From the NCBI GenBank assembly GCA_964371695.1, contig CAYJOG010000054.1, forward strand, positions 1 through 10,986: a stretch of DNA of 10,986 nucleotides, in the 5' to 3' direction. The position numbers were made by a program, and so were the translations under genes. This DNA comes from CAYJOG01 sp964371695 [NCBI: uncultured bacterium]. GTDB taxonomy: Bacteria > CAYJOG01. A model generated the notes under the pieces. It made no database searches. It was given only the letters and a program-made list of their open reading frames with translations, and was not told where the DNA came from. Positions 1-7,188 of the stretch are shown here, in pieces. How positions within the stretch are numbered: the stretch's first letter is position 1; each line of letters opens with the position of its first letter.

Positions 1-144
1 AGAATCGTGGTGGTCAGTTCTCTGGGCGGCGCGCAGGACAAACTGCTGGAGGCCCTCGAAGCCGGGGCGCTGTCGGTTATCAGCAAACCCTATGACGAAG
101 ACAAGGCCGTGGCGTTGTTCAAAAAGCTGCTGGTCATCGCCTGA
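1..144 (+). CDS. Response regulator receiver domain, C-terminal fragment (partial)
   Basis: Only the last 47 codons are inside the window; the gene enters from the left edge in frame 1 and stops with TGA at 142-144. The peptide begins RIVVVSSLGG, continues with EALEAGALSVISKPYDED, and ends in an amphipathic helix (AVALFKKLLVIA). The pattern of a short strand, a small helix containing 'A-L-E-A-G-A', a strand, then Lys-Pro is the classic end of a CheY-like receiver domain: the Lys before Pro is the conserved lysine that contacts the phosphorylated Asp. The phospho-Asp itself lies off the window. Because the protein ends right after the last receiver helix, it is either a stand-alone receiver (CheY or Spo0F type) or a protein with the receiver at its C-terminus. 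No output domain follows. Its partner kinase and pathway cannot be told from here. Confidence 0.75.
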   Translation, partial: RIVVVSSLGGAQDKLLEALEAGALSVISKPYDEDKAVALFKKLLVIA

Positions 145-224
145 GTTGGGGCATGCCGCAGAAACGGTTAGGATGGGGGATGTCTTTGGCGTGGTGACAG
201 TGGCCCGCCAGATTTCACCTCACC

Positions 225-2669
225 ATGCTTGATACCGCCGCGAAGGTCCGCAAGTTTCACCTCACCCTGATCTGCGGGGTGCTTTTTCTGCTCCCCCTCA
301 TCTGGACCCCGCTCTCCAAGGAATCCTTCCGCATTCCCAAGGAATCCATTTTTGAGAGTGTGTTGTGGTTCCTCATGTTGGCTTGGTTCATCAATGGCCT
401 TTACACCGGCGCCATCCGCATCCGCCTCACCGCGCCGCTGCTTCTGTTCGGCGGTTTTTTTCTGGTGAACGCCATCACCGTGCCCATGGCCCGCAACCAC
501 GACTATGCCCTGCGCGACCTCTTTCGCCTGGGGGGCGGCGTGGCGCTCTATTTCTACCTCATCAGCCTGATCGAAGAAGAAGCCGAGGTGGACTGGGTGT
601 GCAAGATGCTCATTCACGGGGCGGTGCTCATGGCCCTGCTGGGCATCCTGCAATATCACGGCAACGTCAATGCCGCAGGCGACGCCGTGGGCGGCTGGAA
701 GCTCGTGCCCCCTCCCCTGCGCAGCCTTTATGCCGAAGACCGGCCCTTCAGCACCAGCGGCAATCCCATCGTGCTCTCCGAACACGTCATCCTCATCGCG
801 CCCCTGGTGGTGCATTACCTGCTCAGCGCCCGCAGTTGGGCCCCCAAGGTGTTTTATTTCCTGCTGTTCGTCATTCTGGGCGGCAGCGTGTTCACCAGCG
901 GCACCAAGGCGGCCTGGGCTGGTTTTGCGGCGTCGCTGGCGCTTTATGGGCTGGTTTATCTCGTGCTGAAACGCAAAAACATCCTGCCCTGGTTTCGCAG
1001 CGCCGACCTCAAGATGGGCCTGCTGGGCGGGGCGCTGGTGGGGGCTGTGTTGCTGGCGCGCATGTCGGGCCTGAAGGGCGTGGAGGTTTATCTCTGGCTT
1101 CTCATTGGCGGCTTGGCGGTTTTTGCCGCCCTGGTGGCCACGCCCTGGGGGGGCATCCTCACCAAAAGCGCCGCCATGATCGGCGCGCTGCTGCTGGTGG
1201 TTTTCTTTTATGAAGGCGGCCCCAGCGCCCGCCGGCCAGTGCTGGAGCGCCTGCGCACCACCACCAGCGTGGGCACCATCCGTCTGGCCCCGCCCGATGA
1301 AATTTACCCCGACCTCATGGCCGAGCCGCCACCAGGGGCAGGCAGCAGCGAAAAACTGAAACAGAAGTTTTATCAAAAGTGGGCCGTCTTCATGGCCACC
1401 CCCAGCAACCAGCAGCGGTTCATGCTCTGGCGCATCACACGGCTGGCCGCCCAGGAGGCCCCCCTGTTTGGCGTGGGCCTGGGCAACTTCTGTTATTACT
1501 TCACCATGAAGCAGGGCACGTTTTTTGAAGACCCGGAACACCGCCACATGGTGAGTCTGGTGCAGGGTCTGGCGCGGCAGGCCCACAACGAAATCTTGCA
1601 GATATGGCTCGAAAACGGCCTGGGGGGTCTGGCGCTGATTTCCCTGGCCTTTGGCGGGCTTTTCATTGTGGCGCTGGTGTCGGTGGCGCGCACGGGCAAC
1701 ATGTTGCTGGCCCCCATGGCCTGCGGCCTCATCGCCACAGTGGTAGAGGGTCAGGCACAGTTCTGCATGCACGTCTCCCCCACCACCTATCTTATTTTGG
1801 GCATGGGCGCATTGGTAGACCGCATGACGCTGTTCAACAAACCCCTGCTGCCCGCCTTTTCCCTCAAATTCCCAAAACTGGACGTGTGGGCGCTGGTGCT
1901 GGTCATTCCCTTTTACTTCGCATGGACTGTGCCCAGTTTTTATTTCTGGAAAGCCGAGCTGGGCAGTTATCTCACCCGTCGGGGAGAAACCTCGCTGGAA
2001 GAAGCCACGAAATATGAAGAAGCCCGCATCACCTGGACCAACAAACTCAACGACGCCAACCAGAAAAACGACACCAAAACAGTCGAGGAATCCCAACGCA
2101 ACGTGGAGACCTTTCTCATCAACCGCGAGCAGAAAATGGATGAAGCGGAGCGGTGGAACTTTGTGGGCCTGAGCGTGGAGCCGGAGAACGAAGAGTTGTG
2201 GTTCAACCTGGGGCTGGTGTATCTGCGCCGGGCGTCGTTCTCCACCGACCCCGCCGAAGAAGAAATGCGTTTTGACCTGCACACCAAGGCCCGTGCTGCC
2301 TATTCGCGCACCAACCAGATTCTGGATTACGGCGTGGCGCGTTATAACCAGGCCATTTCCTATTGGGCCACCAACGAACACGAAAAAGCCATCGAGAGCC
2401 TCAAGCGCGCCCACTTTTTTGACCCGTTTTATGGCCGCACCTATCAATTGCTGATTGATTATCTCTTTCGTCTGCACCGGTTTGAAGAAGCCCTGGCCTG
2501 GCTGGAAAAAGCCAAACTGGCCCAGCCCACGCCCGAAGATTTGCAGAACCTGAACAACATGGAGGCCACCCTGCGTCAGGGCATGGCCAGCCCCGAGCGC
2601 GTGCCCTGGCCACCGGGCTACACACCGCCGCAGGCAACAGGCTCACCCAAGGTGCTGAGCCAGCGATAA
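225..2669 (+). CDS. O-antigen ligase/polymerase (Wzy_C-like) family membrane protein with C-terminal TPR-like region
   Basis: 814-aa inner-membrane protein. Roughly ten or more hydrophobic segments lie between residues 12 and 575 (for example 12-27, 44-60, 70-88, 127-143, 187-203, 209-224, 266-280, 287-307, 315-329). A large polar loop at about 331-450 leads into the hallmark of the Wzy_C/O-antigen ligase family: the arginine-rich start (QQRFMLWRITRLA, 397-409), PLFGVGLGNF (413-422), and QAHNEILQIWLENGLGGLAL (452-471), in which His454 matches the conserved HN motif. Family members join or polymerise surface glycans from undecaprenyl-linked donors at the periplasmic face. After the last membrane segment (about 555-575), residues 580-785 are soluble and helical, with TPR-like units such as ELWFNLGLVYLRRA, ARYNQAISYWATNEHEKAIE and FEEALAWLEKAKLAQP. 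The start at 225 is forced: an in-frame TGA lies at 195-197 with no other start between. No Shine-Dalgarno is visible. Ligase and polymerase (or an exosortase-linked glycan role) cannot be told apart by sequence alone. Confidence 0.85.
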   Translation: MLDTAAKVRKFHLTLICGVLFLLPLIWTPLSKESFRIPKESIFESVLWFLMLAWFINGLYTGAIRIRLTAPLLLFGGFFLVNAITVPMARNHDYALRDLFRLGGGVALYFYLISLIEEEAEVDWVCKMLIHGAVLMALLGILQYHGNVNAAGDAVGGWKLVPPPLRSLYAEDRPFSTSGNPIVLSEHVILIAPLVVHYLLSARSWAPKVFYFLLFVILGGSVFTSGTKAAWAGFAASLALYGLVYLVLKRKNILPWFRSADLKMGLLGGALVGAVLLARMSGLKGVEVYLWLLIGGLAVFAALVATPWGGILTKSAAMIGALLLVVFFYEGGPSARRPVLERLRTTTSVGTIRLAPPDEIYPDLMAEPPPGAGSSEKLKQKFYQKWAVFMATPSNQQRFMLWRITRLAAQEAPLFGVGLGNFCYYFTMKQGTFFEDPEHRHMVSLVQGLARQAHNEILQIWLENGLGGLALISLAFGGLFIVALVSVARTGNMLLAPMACGLIATVVEGQAQFCMHVSPTTYLILGMGALVDRMTLFNKPLLPAFSLKFPKLDVWALVLVIPFYFAWTVPSFYFWKAELGSYLTRRGETSLEEATKYEEARITWTNKLNDANQKNDTKTVEESQRNVETFLINREQKMDEAERWNFVGLSVEPENEELWFNLGLVYLRRASFSTDPAEEEMRFDLHTKARAAYSRTNQILDYGVARYNQAISYWATNEHEKAIESLKRAHFFDPFYGRTYQLLIDYLFRLHRFEEALAWLEKAKLAQPTPEDLQNLNNMEATLRQGMASPERVPWPPGYTPPQATGSPKVLSQR

Positions 2670-2687
2670 CCCGTCGCTGCACAGCAC
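2652..2687 (+). terminator. Stem-loop spanning the stop codon of the O-antigen ligase gene
   Basis: GTGCTG (2652-2657) pairs with CAGCAC (2682-2687), and inside it CAGCGA (2661-2666) pairs with TCGCTG (2674-2679). The two perfect 6-bp stems are separated by a small internal loop (AGC/CA). The 7-nt apical loop (2667-2673) begins with the TAA stop codon. No T-run follows, so it is not a classic intrinsic terminator. It could be a weak terminator or a 3'-end mRNA stabiliser. Confidence 0.4.
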
Positions 2688-3018
2688 AGGGCAAAATCAG
2701 ACCTGCACAAGTGGTGTGAACCCGCTGGGACATATTCAGAGTTGGCGTAGGCTCGCTGCAAAGCTGGCGACACCCATGGCCAGAGGCCAAGGATGGCCGT
2801 TTCCGCCGCCGGTGAGGCGCGGCAGGGGCCTGGCCAGAACGCTTCTGCCCACAAAAAACCTCGCTCAAAGGAATACTTTTTGGGCTGGGCTGAGCCGTGC
2901 GGCGTCGTTTGCAAGGTTTCACGGAGAAACCGGCGAACCAGAAAATATAAGCAGGGCTGGTTCTTTTTGTCTTGCGGCCAAGTGCTCTTTCTTCTCTACC
3001 TCTACGGTGATTTTGGAC
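2688..3018. other. Non-coding gap between the O-antigen ligase gene and tRNA-Ala
   Basis: About 330 bases with no convincing gene. The open frames here have arginine- and proline-rich compositions, no Shine-Dalgarno, and mostly read as side effects of high GC. The stretch around 2775-2800 holds three GGCC words close together (ggccagaggcc, then atggcc), which may be part of a dispersed intergenic repeat, but no second copy lies in this window. The right-hand part (2941-3018) becomes AT- and pyrimidine-rich, as expected ahead of a promoter. Confidence 0.5.
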
Positions 3019-3024
3019 TAAAAT
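3019..3024 (+). promoter_or_regulatory. Candidate -10 element for tRNA-Ala
   Basis: TAAAAT lies 12 bases before the first base of the mature tRNA, a suitable distance for a sigma-70-type -10 box with transcription starting around 3031. No good -35 (TTGACA-like) is visible 16-18 bases upstream, so this rests on the -10 and position alone. Confidence 0.35.
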
Positions 3025-3036
3025 GCCTCAACATCG

Positions 3037-3109
3037 GGGGCAGTAGCTCAGTTGGTAGAGCGCAGCGTTCGCAATGCTGAGGTCAGGGGTTCGATCCCCC
3101 TCTGCTCCA
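3037..3109 (+). tRNA. tRNA-Ala (anticodon CGC)
   Basis: A complete 73-base cloverleaf can be folded by hand. The acceptor stem is GGGGCAG/CTGCTCC, and its third pair is G3-U70, the classic alanine identity element. The D arm is GCTC...GAGC with a GG-containing loop. The anticodon stem is CAGCG/TGCTG around the loop TTCGCAA, giving anticodon CGC (reads GCG, alanine). The T arm is AGGGG-TTCGATC-CCCCT. The discriminator base is A73 (3109). CCA is not encoded; the next bases are CCC. The mrr start codon follows only 13 bases later, with no terminator between. Confidence 0.95.
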
Positions 3110-3122
3110 CCCCCACTCGCCA

Positions 3123-4039
3123 ATGGCCATTCCCGATTACCAAAGCCTGATGTTGCCCCTGCTGCAATTGGCTGCGGATGGGGGATTGCATACCCGCAAG
3201 GAAGCCGTAGAGGCTCTTTCGACCAGCTTTTCCCTGTCGCAAGAGGAGCGATCCCAGCTTCTTCCCAGTGGAAAGCAAGCGCTCATGACAAGTCGGGTGG
3301 GGTGGGCGGTTTCCTATTTGAAAATGGCTGATTTGCTGATTTACCCAAAGAGGGGTGTTTTTCAAATCACCGCTGAAGGGACAGCCCTCATACAAAAGAA
3401 GGACATAACCCTCAACGTCAAATTTCTGCAAACCTTGCCGGCTTACCAGAATCATGCTGCTTCCACCTGCAAGGAGGCTTTAAACAAAACAGAAATCGGA
3501 ACCACCGAAGAATCGGTGCTGTCCCCCGACGAAACCATTGACCAAGCCTACGGCCAAATCCGCGCCGCGCTGGAGATGGAGTTGCTGGAGAGGATAAAGA
3601 GCTGCTCCAGCGGGTTTTTTGAGGGACTGGTCATCGAACTGCTGCTGGCCATGGGGTATGGCGGCAGTCAGGAAGACGCTGGGGAAATCCGGGGCAAGAG
3701 CCACGATGGTGGCTTGATGGCCTGATCAAAGAAGACCGCCTGGGGCTGGACCGTATTTATGTTCAGGCCAAACGATATGCTGAGAACACTGTCGGGCGAC
3801 CAGCGGTGCAGGGATTTGTAGGGGCGTTGCAGGAGCACGGCGCGCAAAAGGGCGTGTTTTTCACCACCTCCACTTTTACCAAAGAAGCCGCACAATCCGC
3901 CCAGAACAACAAGCTGGTCAAAGTGGTTCTGGTGGATGGCCCCGCGCTGGTGCGCTTGATGGTGGATTTCAACGTGGGCGTTTCCATTTCCCAGACCTAC
4001 CAGATCAAAAAGCTGGACGAAGATTTTTTCCAGGAATAA
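3123..4039 (+). pseudogene. mrr: Mrr-type restriction endonuclease, frameshifted at the active site
   Basis: Mrr is a type IV enzyme that cuts modified DNA. Read through one frameshift, this gene gives a product of about 305 aa, close to the 304 aa of E. coli Mrr as I recall it. Residues 1-95 form the N-terminal winged-helix part (MAIPDYQSLMLPLLQLAADG, later GWAVSYLKMADLL). The catalytic domain starts near 160 with FFEGLVIELLLAMGYGGS, typical of Mrr_cat. The first frame stops with TGA at 3723-3725 after HDGGLMA. Continuing from 3716 in the -1 frame gives DGLIKEDRL, then the QAK of the D-x(n)-QxK nuclease motif, VGALQEHGAQKGVFFTTSTF, and LVDGPALVRLMVDFNVGVSI, ending in TAA at 4037-4039. One missing G in the TTG|GAT context accounts for it, and the lost residue is the predicted catalytic Asp (about 199). 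There is no Shine-Dalgarno before the ATG. A sequencing error is an alternative explanation. Confidence 0.88.
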
Positions 4040-4677
4040 TCGGTGCCAAGGTATCGCTCGAACACCCGCCGCACCAGCGAGACTTCATCCTGATTGATCA
4101 TCAGCCGCAGGGCCGGGTGGGCCACGTCATAGCCCAGGGGCGGCTTACCCCCACACCACTTCCCCAGGCGTTTGTGGGCTGCGATTTTCTCACGGATGCG
4201 CTCGGCGGTGAGTTCCCGCTCGAACTGGGCGAAGGACAAAAGAATGTTCAGCGTGAGCCTGCCCATGCTGGTGGTGGTGTTGAACTGCTGCGTGACGCTG
4301 ACGAAGGACACCTTGTGCTGGTCAAAAATCTCAACGATTTTGCCGAAGTCGGCGATGGAGCGCGTGAGCCGGTCAATCCGCTGCACCACCACCACGTCCA
4401 CGTCGCCCGCCTGCACGTCCGACAGCAGCCGCTGCATCGCCGGGCGGCCCAGGTCGCCGCCAGAGAACCCGCCGTCGTCGTATTGCCGGGGCAGCAGCAA
4501 CCACCCCGCTTCCCGCTGGCTCACGATATACGCCTCACAGGCGGCGCGCTGGTTATCCAGGGAGTTGTAGTCCTGGTCCAGCCCTTCCTCGGTGGATTTG
4601 CGGGTGTAGAGCGCACAGCGTTTAGGGAGCGTCACCGCAGGCGGGGTGATGGCCACGGGGGTGAGGCGGCGCTTCAC
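3997..4677 (-). pseudogene. Serine recombinase (large, resolvase/invertase type), truncated at the C-terminus
   Basis: 226-aa reading frame with a complete N-terminal resolvase catalytic domain. CALYTRKSTEEGLDQDYNSL (21-40) carries the catalytic Ser28 with Arg26 next to it. YDDGGFSGGDLGRPAMQRLL follows at 66-85, then QRIDRLTRSIADF (99-111) with the paired arginines R103 and R106. The long E-helix QFERELTAERIREKIAAHKR begins at 151. The segment GKPPLGYDVAHPALRLMINQ... LVRRVFERYL (177-210) is the start of the 'recombinase' DNA-binding domain. After residue 210 (about 4048) the frame runs antisense through the tail of mrr and stops. Large serine recombinases normally have about 450-600 residues, so most of the DNA-binding half is missing. 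The start is GTG in a 4-base GTGA overlap with the DUF2924 gene, with AAGGG about 11 bases upstream. It is probably non-functional as an integrase. Confidence 0.85.
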
Positions 4678-5201
4678 GGGGCCGCCACCCTTTCTGTCGG
4701 GATTACTGCGGATTTTTGTTTCGGCACGGCGATTTGCCGCAAACCGAAAAACCGGTAGCCATTCCAGCTCACGCCGGTGATGGCCAGTGCGATGCGGGAA
4801 AGTGACGTGAACTTCTGCCCCCGGTATTCAAAGCCATCCACCAGCACCAGCACTTCGTGCTGCACCCCCGCGTGGTCGCGCAGCAAACGCGTGCCGGGCA
4901 GCAGGCGGGGCCTGCGCTTGGTGGCGGGTTTTTTCTTTCGGTTCCCCGGTGTGGGTTCAGAGTCCAGACCTTCCTCGCGCAGCAGCAGATTCAGGCGGTC
5001 GCGGGTGGCCGGGGGCAGGCCCCCGTGGGCGATTTCCTGCAACCGGCAGGCGAGGCGGCGCTCCAGATAAACGCGGTTGTACCCCGGCGCGGCGCATCCC
5101 AGCAGCAACTCGTAACGGGCCTTCAGTTCCGCCATGGCAAGCCGGGGCAACTCCGCCAGTTGTTGGTCCAGCAGCATGTCATCGGTTGCACCAGATTTCA
5201 C
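4674..5201 (-). CDS. DUF2924 family protein (recombinase-associated)
   Basis: 175 aa. The conserved DUF2924 core is at about residues 102-154: PGTRLLRDHAGVQHEVLVLV, then DGFEYRGQKFTSLSRIALAI and TGVSWNGYRFFGL. This matches the family pattern G-L-R-x-x-x-G-x-x-H-x-V, G-F-x-Y, S-L-S-x-I-A, I-T-G, N-G, F-F-G-L. The N-terminal half is helical (LAELPRLAMAELKARYELLL), followed by a basic linker (NRKKKPATKRRPR, 87-99). The function of the family is unknown. It is commonly found directly upstream of large serine recombinases in prophages and mobile elements, exactly as here. The GTG start at 5201 overlaps the stop of the 67-aa gene (GTGA) and the stop overlaps the recombinase GTG, which implies translational coupling. 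An internal ATG at 5177 is a possible alternative start. Confidence 0.85.
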   Translation of the reverse strand: MKSGATDDMLLDQQLAELPRLAMAELKARYELLLGCAAPGYNRVYLERRLACRLQEIAHGGLPPATRDRLNLLLREEGLDSEPTPGNRKKKPATKRRPRLLPGTRLLRDHAGVQHEVLVLVDGFEYRGQKFTSLSRIALAITGVSWNGYRFFGLRQIAVPKQKSAVIPTERVAAP

Positions 5202-5401
5202 GCCTTCACCCCGTTTTCCACCACGTCCACAGCAGGCCTCGGTTCCAGCGCCGTTTCAACCCCATCTGCCGCCCACTCCAACCCGGTTGACTTCTCCAGC
5301 ATCCGCAGCCTGTGCCGCAGGTAGGCGGTGGCCATCAGTGAAGAGATTCCTTCCAGACAGTTACTTCCGGTGGGCGTTGAAGAGGGATTAAAAGGCTTCA
5401 T
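5198..5401 (-). CDS. Small protein of unknown function (67 aa) in the recombinase operon
   Basis: I do not recognise a family. The sequence starts MKPFNPSSTP, has a short helical middle (SLMATAYLRHRLRMLEKSTG, about 21-40), and ends in an acidic/neutral tail (VETALEPRPAVDVVENGVKA). No membrane segment or cysteine motif is visible. It is supported as a real gene by its setting: AAGGGAG lies at 5415-5409, 7 bases before the ATG; the ATG comes 2 bases after the helicase stop; and its TGA overlaps the DUF2924 GTG. Its place between the replication genes and DUF2924 suggests an accessory role in element maintenance or recombination, but this is inferred from position only. Confidence 0.65.
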   Translation of the reverse strand: MKPFNPSSTPTGSNCLEGISSLMATAYLRHRLRMLEKSTGLEWAADGVETALEPRPAVDVVENGVKA

Positions 5402-5403
5402 GG

Positions 5404-7188
5404 CTAATCTCCCTTTGCCATGCGGAGTTCTTTTTCCGGCATCAACAGACTTGCTTCAAAGACCCAGGCATTGAAGGTGCCTTGGCTGGAAAACCCAACC
5501 GGGTATCGTGTTTTTTTTCCTGCCTGCCTGGCTCCGTCACCCATCAAAAGTCCTGCTTCCAACAATTGCCGCCCCACGGCGTGGTTGCTGTAGGAGAATG
5601 GGGTGCCGTGGGTTTTTCGATAGGTTTCCCGGAAAAGCGCCATGGCGGGCCCAGGGATGAGCCGGACAAACTGCCCGCAGGATGAAAGAAACCCCACCAC
5701 AATTTCAGGTCGGGCCTCCGGTGCGGTTCTTCTTGCCTGGAGAATCACGGCCTGACCCGTGAGAATGAGTTCCCGAAGGTGTGTGAGAAAAACTTCTGCA
5801 GGCCGGGTTTCCTGCACCCGCAACGCCATGGCGCACAATAATTTCCCAAGCACCACTTCATGCCGGGACGCCAGTGACTCAGCCTCTCGCTTGGTGAGGC
5901 CCCCCTCCGCACAAACGAATGCCAGAAACTCAGACAGGCTGGTTTGGTTCAGGGCAACAGCCCCACAAAGGCGGGGGGCGTTGTCCACGTCACTCACATT
6001 TTTTTCCAGAAAGTTCAGCCAAAATTTCTTTCTGCGGCGGGCCTGTTCAGAGAGAGCCTTCTCATCTCTTCCCTGCAACCAAGCGATATATGGCCCAGGA
6101 ACCTGACGGTAACTCTCCTGCCACTCCTGACACCGCTCAAACAAGTCCGGATTTCGGCTGCCCTTGAATTCCAACACCAGGGACCGGGCCAACACCGCTG
6201 TTTCATTGGATGGCAGATCCTCGCCAGGGACCAACAGGGCGCAATGCAACGGAAGGCCCGTTTTGACTTTCGCCCCCGGTGTCGCCCGATGTCGCCCTTG
6301 CCCGTCGGCATAGTCCATGAGCACCCGCAGGGCGTTGGTCCAGTGGAGATCACCAATTTTTCCTCGTTTGAAATCATCAATCACCCACAAGTTCCCCCTT
6401 CCCCGCGCCGCTTCCTGGCGGCAATACTCCGGCGTGGACCCCCAATTCGCCAAATCGTCCAATGTTTGGAAATCCCCGTAAAAATTCTGCAACAGGCGGG
6501 CACATTCCGATTTGCCGATTCCCGAAGGCCCAGTGAGAAAAAGAACGTAAGGGCGAAAACTCCTTTTTAACCGGGTTCCAAACAGCAGTGGCCCCACAAA
6601 CACATGAGCCAGCAAGGGCAACATGAATTCTTCATCGTGCAAACAGAGGAGATCCTCGAAAATGTGGCTCAAAATCAGCCGCAACGAATCCCCCTCCACC
6701 GGAGCCAAGTCCAACAATTTCACCTTTGGGTAGTTGCCATCCGCAGACACTTCCACATCCGCCTTGCCAGTGGGAAGGATTTCCCCTTTCCGGATGATCA
6801 GGGAGGGGGACCGAAATTCCCCGGAGGGATGCAGACCAAAAAACGTGCTGACATGCACGGTGGGTCGCCCTGCGGACAGGGCCTGCGCCACCAAACGGAT
6901 GTCCTCGATGCAATTCCGGTAACACACCGCCAGATCACTGGAAGCCGCCGCAATGGCCGCCAGCAGTTCCTGGTTGCTGTACCACTCCCTGGAGTTGATG
7001 AAAAAGTCCCTTTTTCCCTCGGCCCAGATCACCCTTCCCACCAGCCGTTTCCAACTCATTGACTCCCCGTCTTCCCGCGCCTCTCCTTCGTCCAGCACCT
7101 GTTCCTCATCCAGAACAAGATGAAAGTTGGTAAGCCGCCATTGGTGGACATCTACCCCGTCTTTTTTTTCTTCCGCACCGTTTTCCAT
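5404..7188 (-). CDS. P-loop ATPase, probable phage/plasmid-type replicative helicase
   Basis: 594 aa from the chosen ATG. A Walker A motif LTGPSGIGKSE lies at about 218-228 and a Walker B LWVIDDFK at about 267-274. Between them is GDFQTLDDLANWGSTPEYCR, and further on LVPGEDLPSNETAVLARSLV, with an Arg at about 335 in a sensor or arginine-finger setting. This order resembles the DUF927/superfamily-3-like helicase-ATPases of phages and integrated elements. The N-terminal 200 residues (including FINSREWYSNQELLAAIAAA, then STFFGLHPSGEF) resemble the front part of such proteins without a named motif. The C-terminal 200 residues are unassigned. The frame is open from 7317, but the first 43 codons lie over the primase gene and look non-coding. 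The ATG at 7188 has AGGGG at 7202-7198, 9 bases upstream, and overlaps the primase end by 37 bases. A likely role is unwinding DNA alongside the adjacent primase. Helicase activity is inferred. Confidence 0.75.
   Translation of the reverse strand: MENGAEEKKDGVDVHQWRLTNFHLVLDEEQVLDEGEAREDGESMSWKRLVGRVIWAEGKRDFFINSREWYSNQELLAAIAAASSDLAVCYRNCIEDIRLVAQALSAGRPTVHVSTFFGLHPSGEFRSPSLIIRKGEILPTGKADVEVSADGNYPKVKLLDLAPVEGDSLRLILSHIFEDLLCLHDEEFMLPLLAHVFVGPLLFGTRLKRSFRPYVLFLTGPSGIGKSECARLLQNFYGDFQTLDDLANWGSTPEYCRQEAARGRGNLWVIDDFKRGKIGDLHWTNALRVLMDYADGQGRHRATPGAKVKTGLPLHCALLVPGEDLPSNETAVLARSLVLEFKGSRNPDLFERCQEWQESYRQVPGPYIAWLQGRDEKALSEQARRRKKFWLNFLEKNVSDVDNAPRLCGAVALNQTSLSEFLAFVCAEGGLTKREAESLASRHEVVLGKLLCAMALRVQETRPAEVFLTHLRELILTGQAVILQARRTAPEARPEIVVGFLSSCGQFVRLIPGPAMALFRETYRKTHGTPFSYSNHAVGRQLLEAGLLMGDGARQAGKKTRYPVGFSSQGTFNAWVFEASLLMPEKELRMAKGD

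Noticed and set aside
168-2477. Very long (769-aa) open frame on the minus strand opposite the O-antigen ligase gene
   Set aside because: It is the antisense of a well-recognised membrane protein. Its translation is full of His, Gln and Gly with no known motif, which is the usual result of GC-rich codon bias on the opposite strand.
2401-2922. 173-aa minus-strand open frame and overlapping short plus-strand frames near 2716-3080
   Set aside because: They mix antisense of the TPR end, GC-rich non-coding sequence and even the tRNA gene. Composition is Arg/Pro/Ser-rich and no start is supported.
3711-3725. Programmed frameshift as an explanation for the broken mrr frame
   Set aside because: The site GGC-TTG-ATG has no repeated-base heptamer and no nearby structure, so a one-base deletion or a sequencing error is more likely.
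3997-4677. Reading the recombinase as an intact small resolvase
   Set aside because: Its N-terminus and the GKPPLGYD...RRVFERYL segment belong to the large serine recombinase type with DUF2924. The last 15 residues are antisense mrr sequence, not a helix-turn-helix.
5944-6570. 208-aa plus-strand open frame
   Set aside because: It is antisense to the ATPase core of the helicase (Walker A region) and has no ribosome site or recognisable motif.
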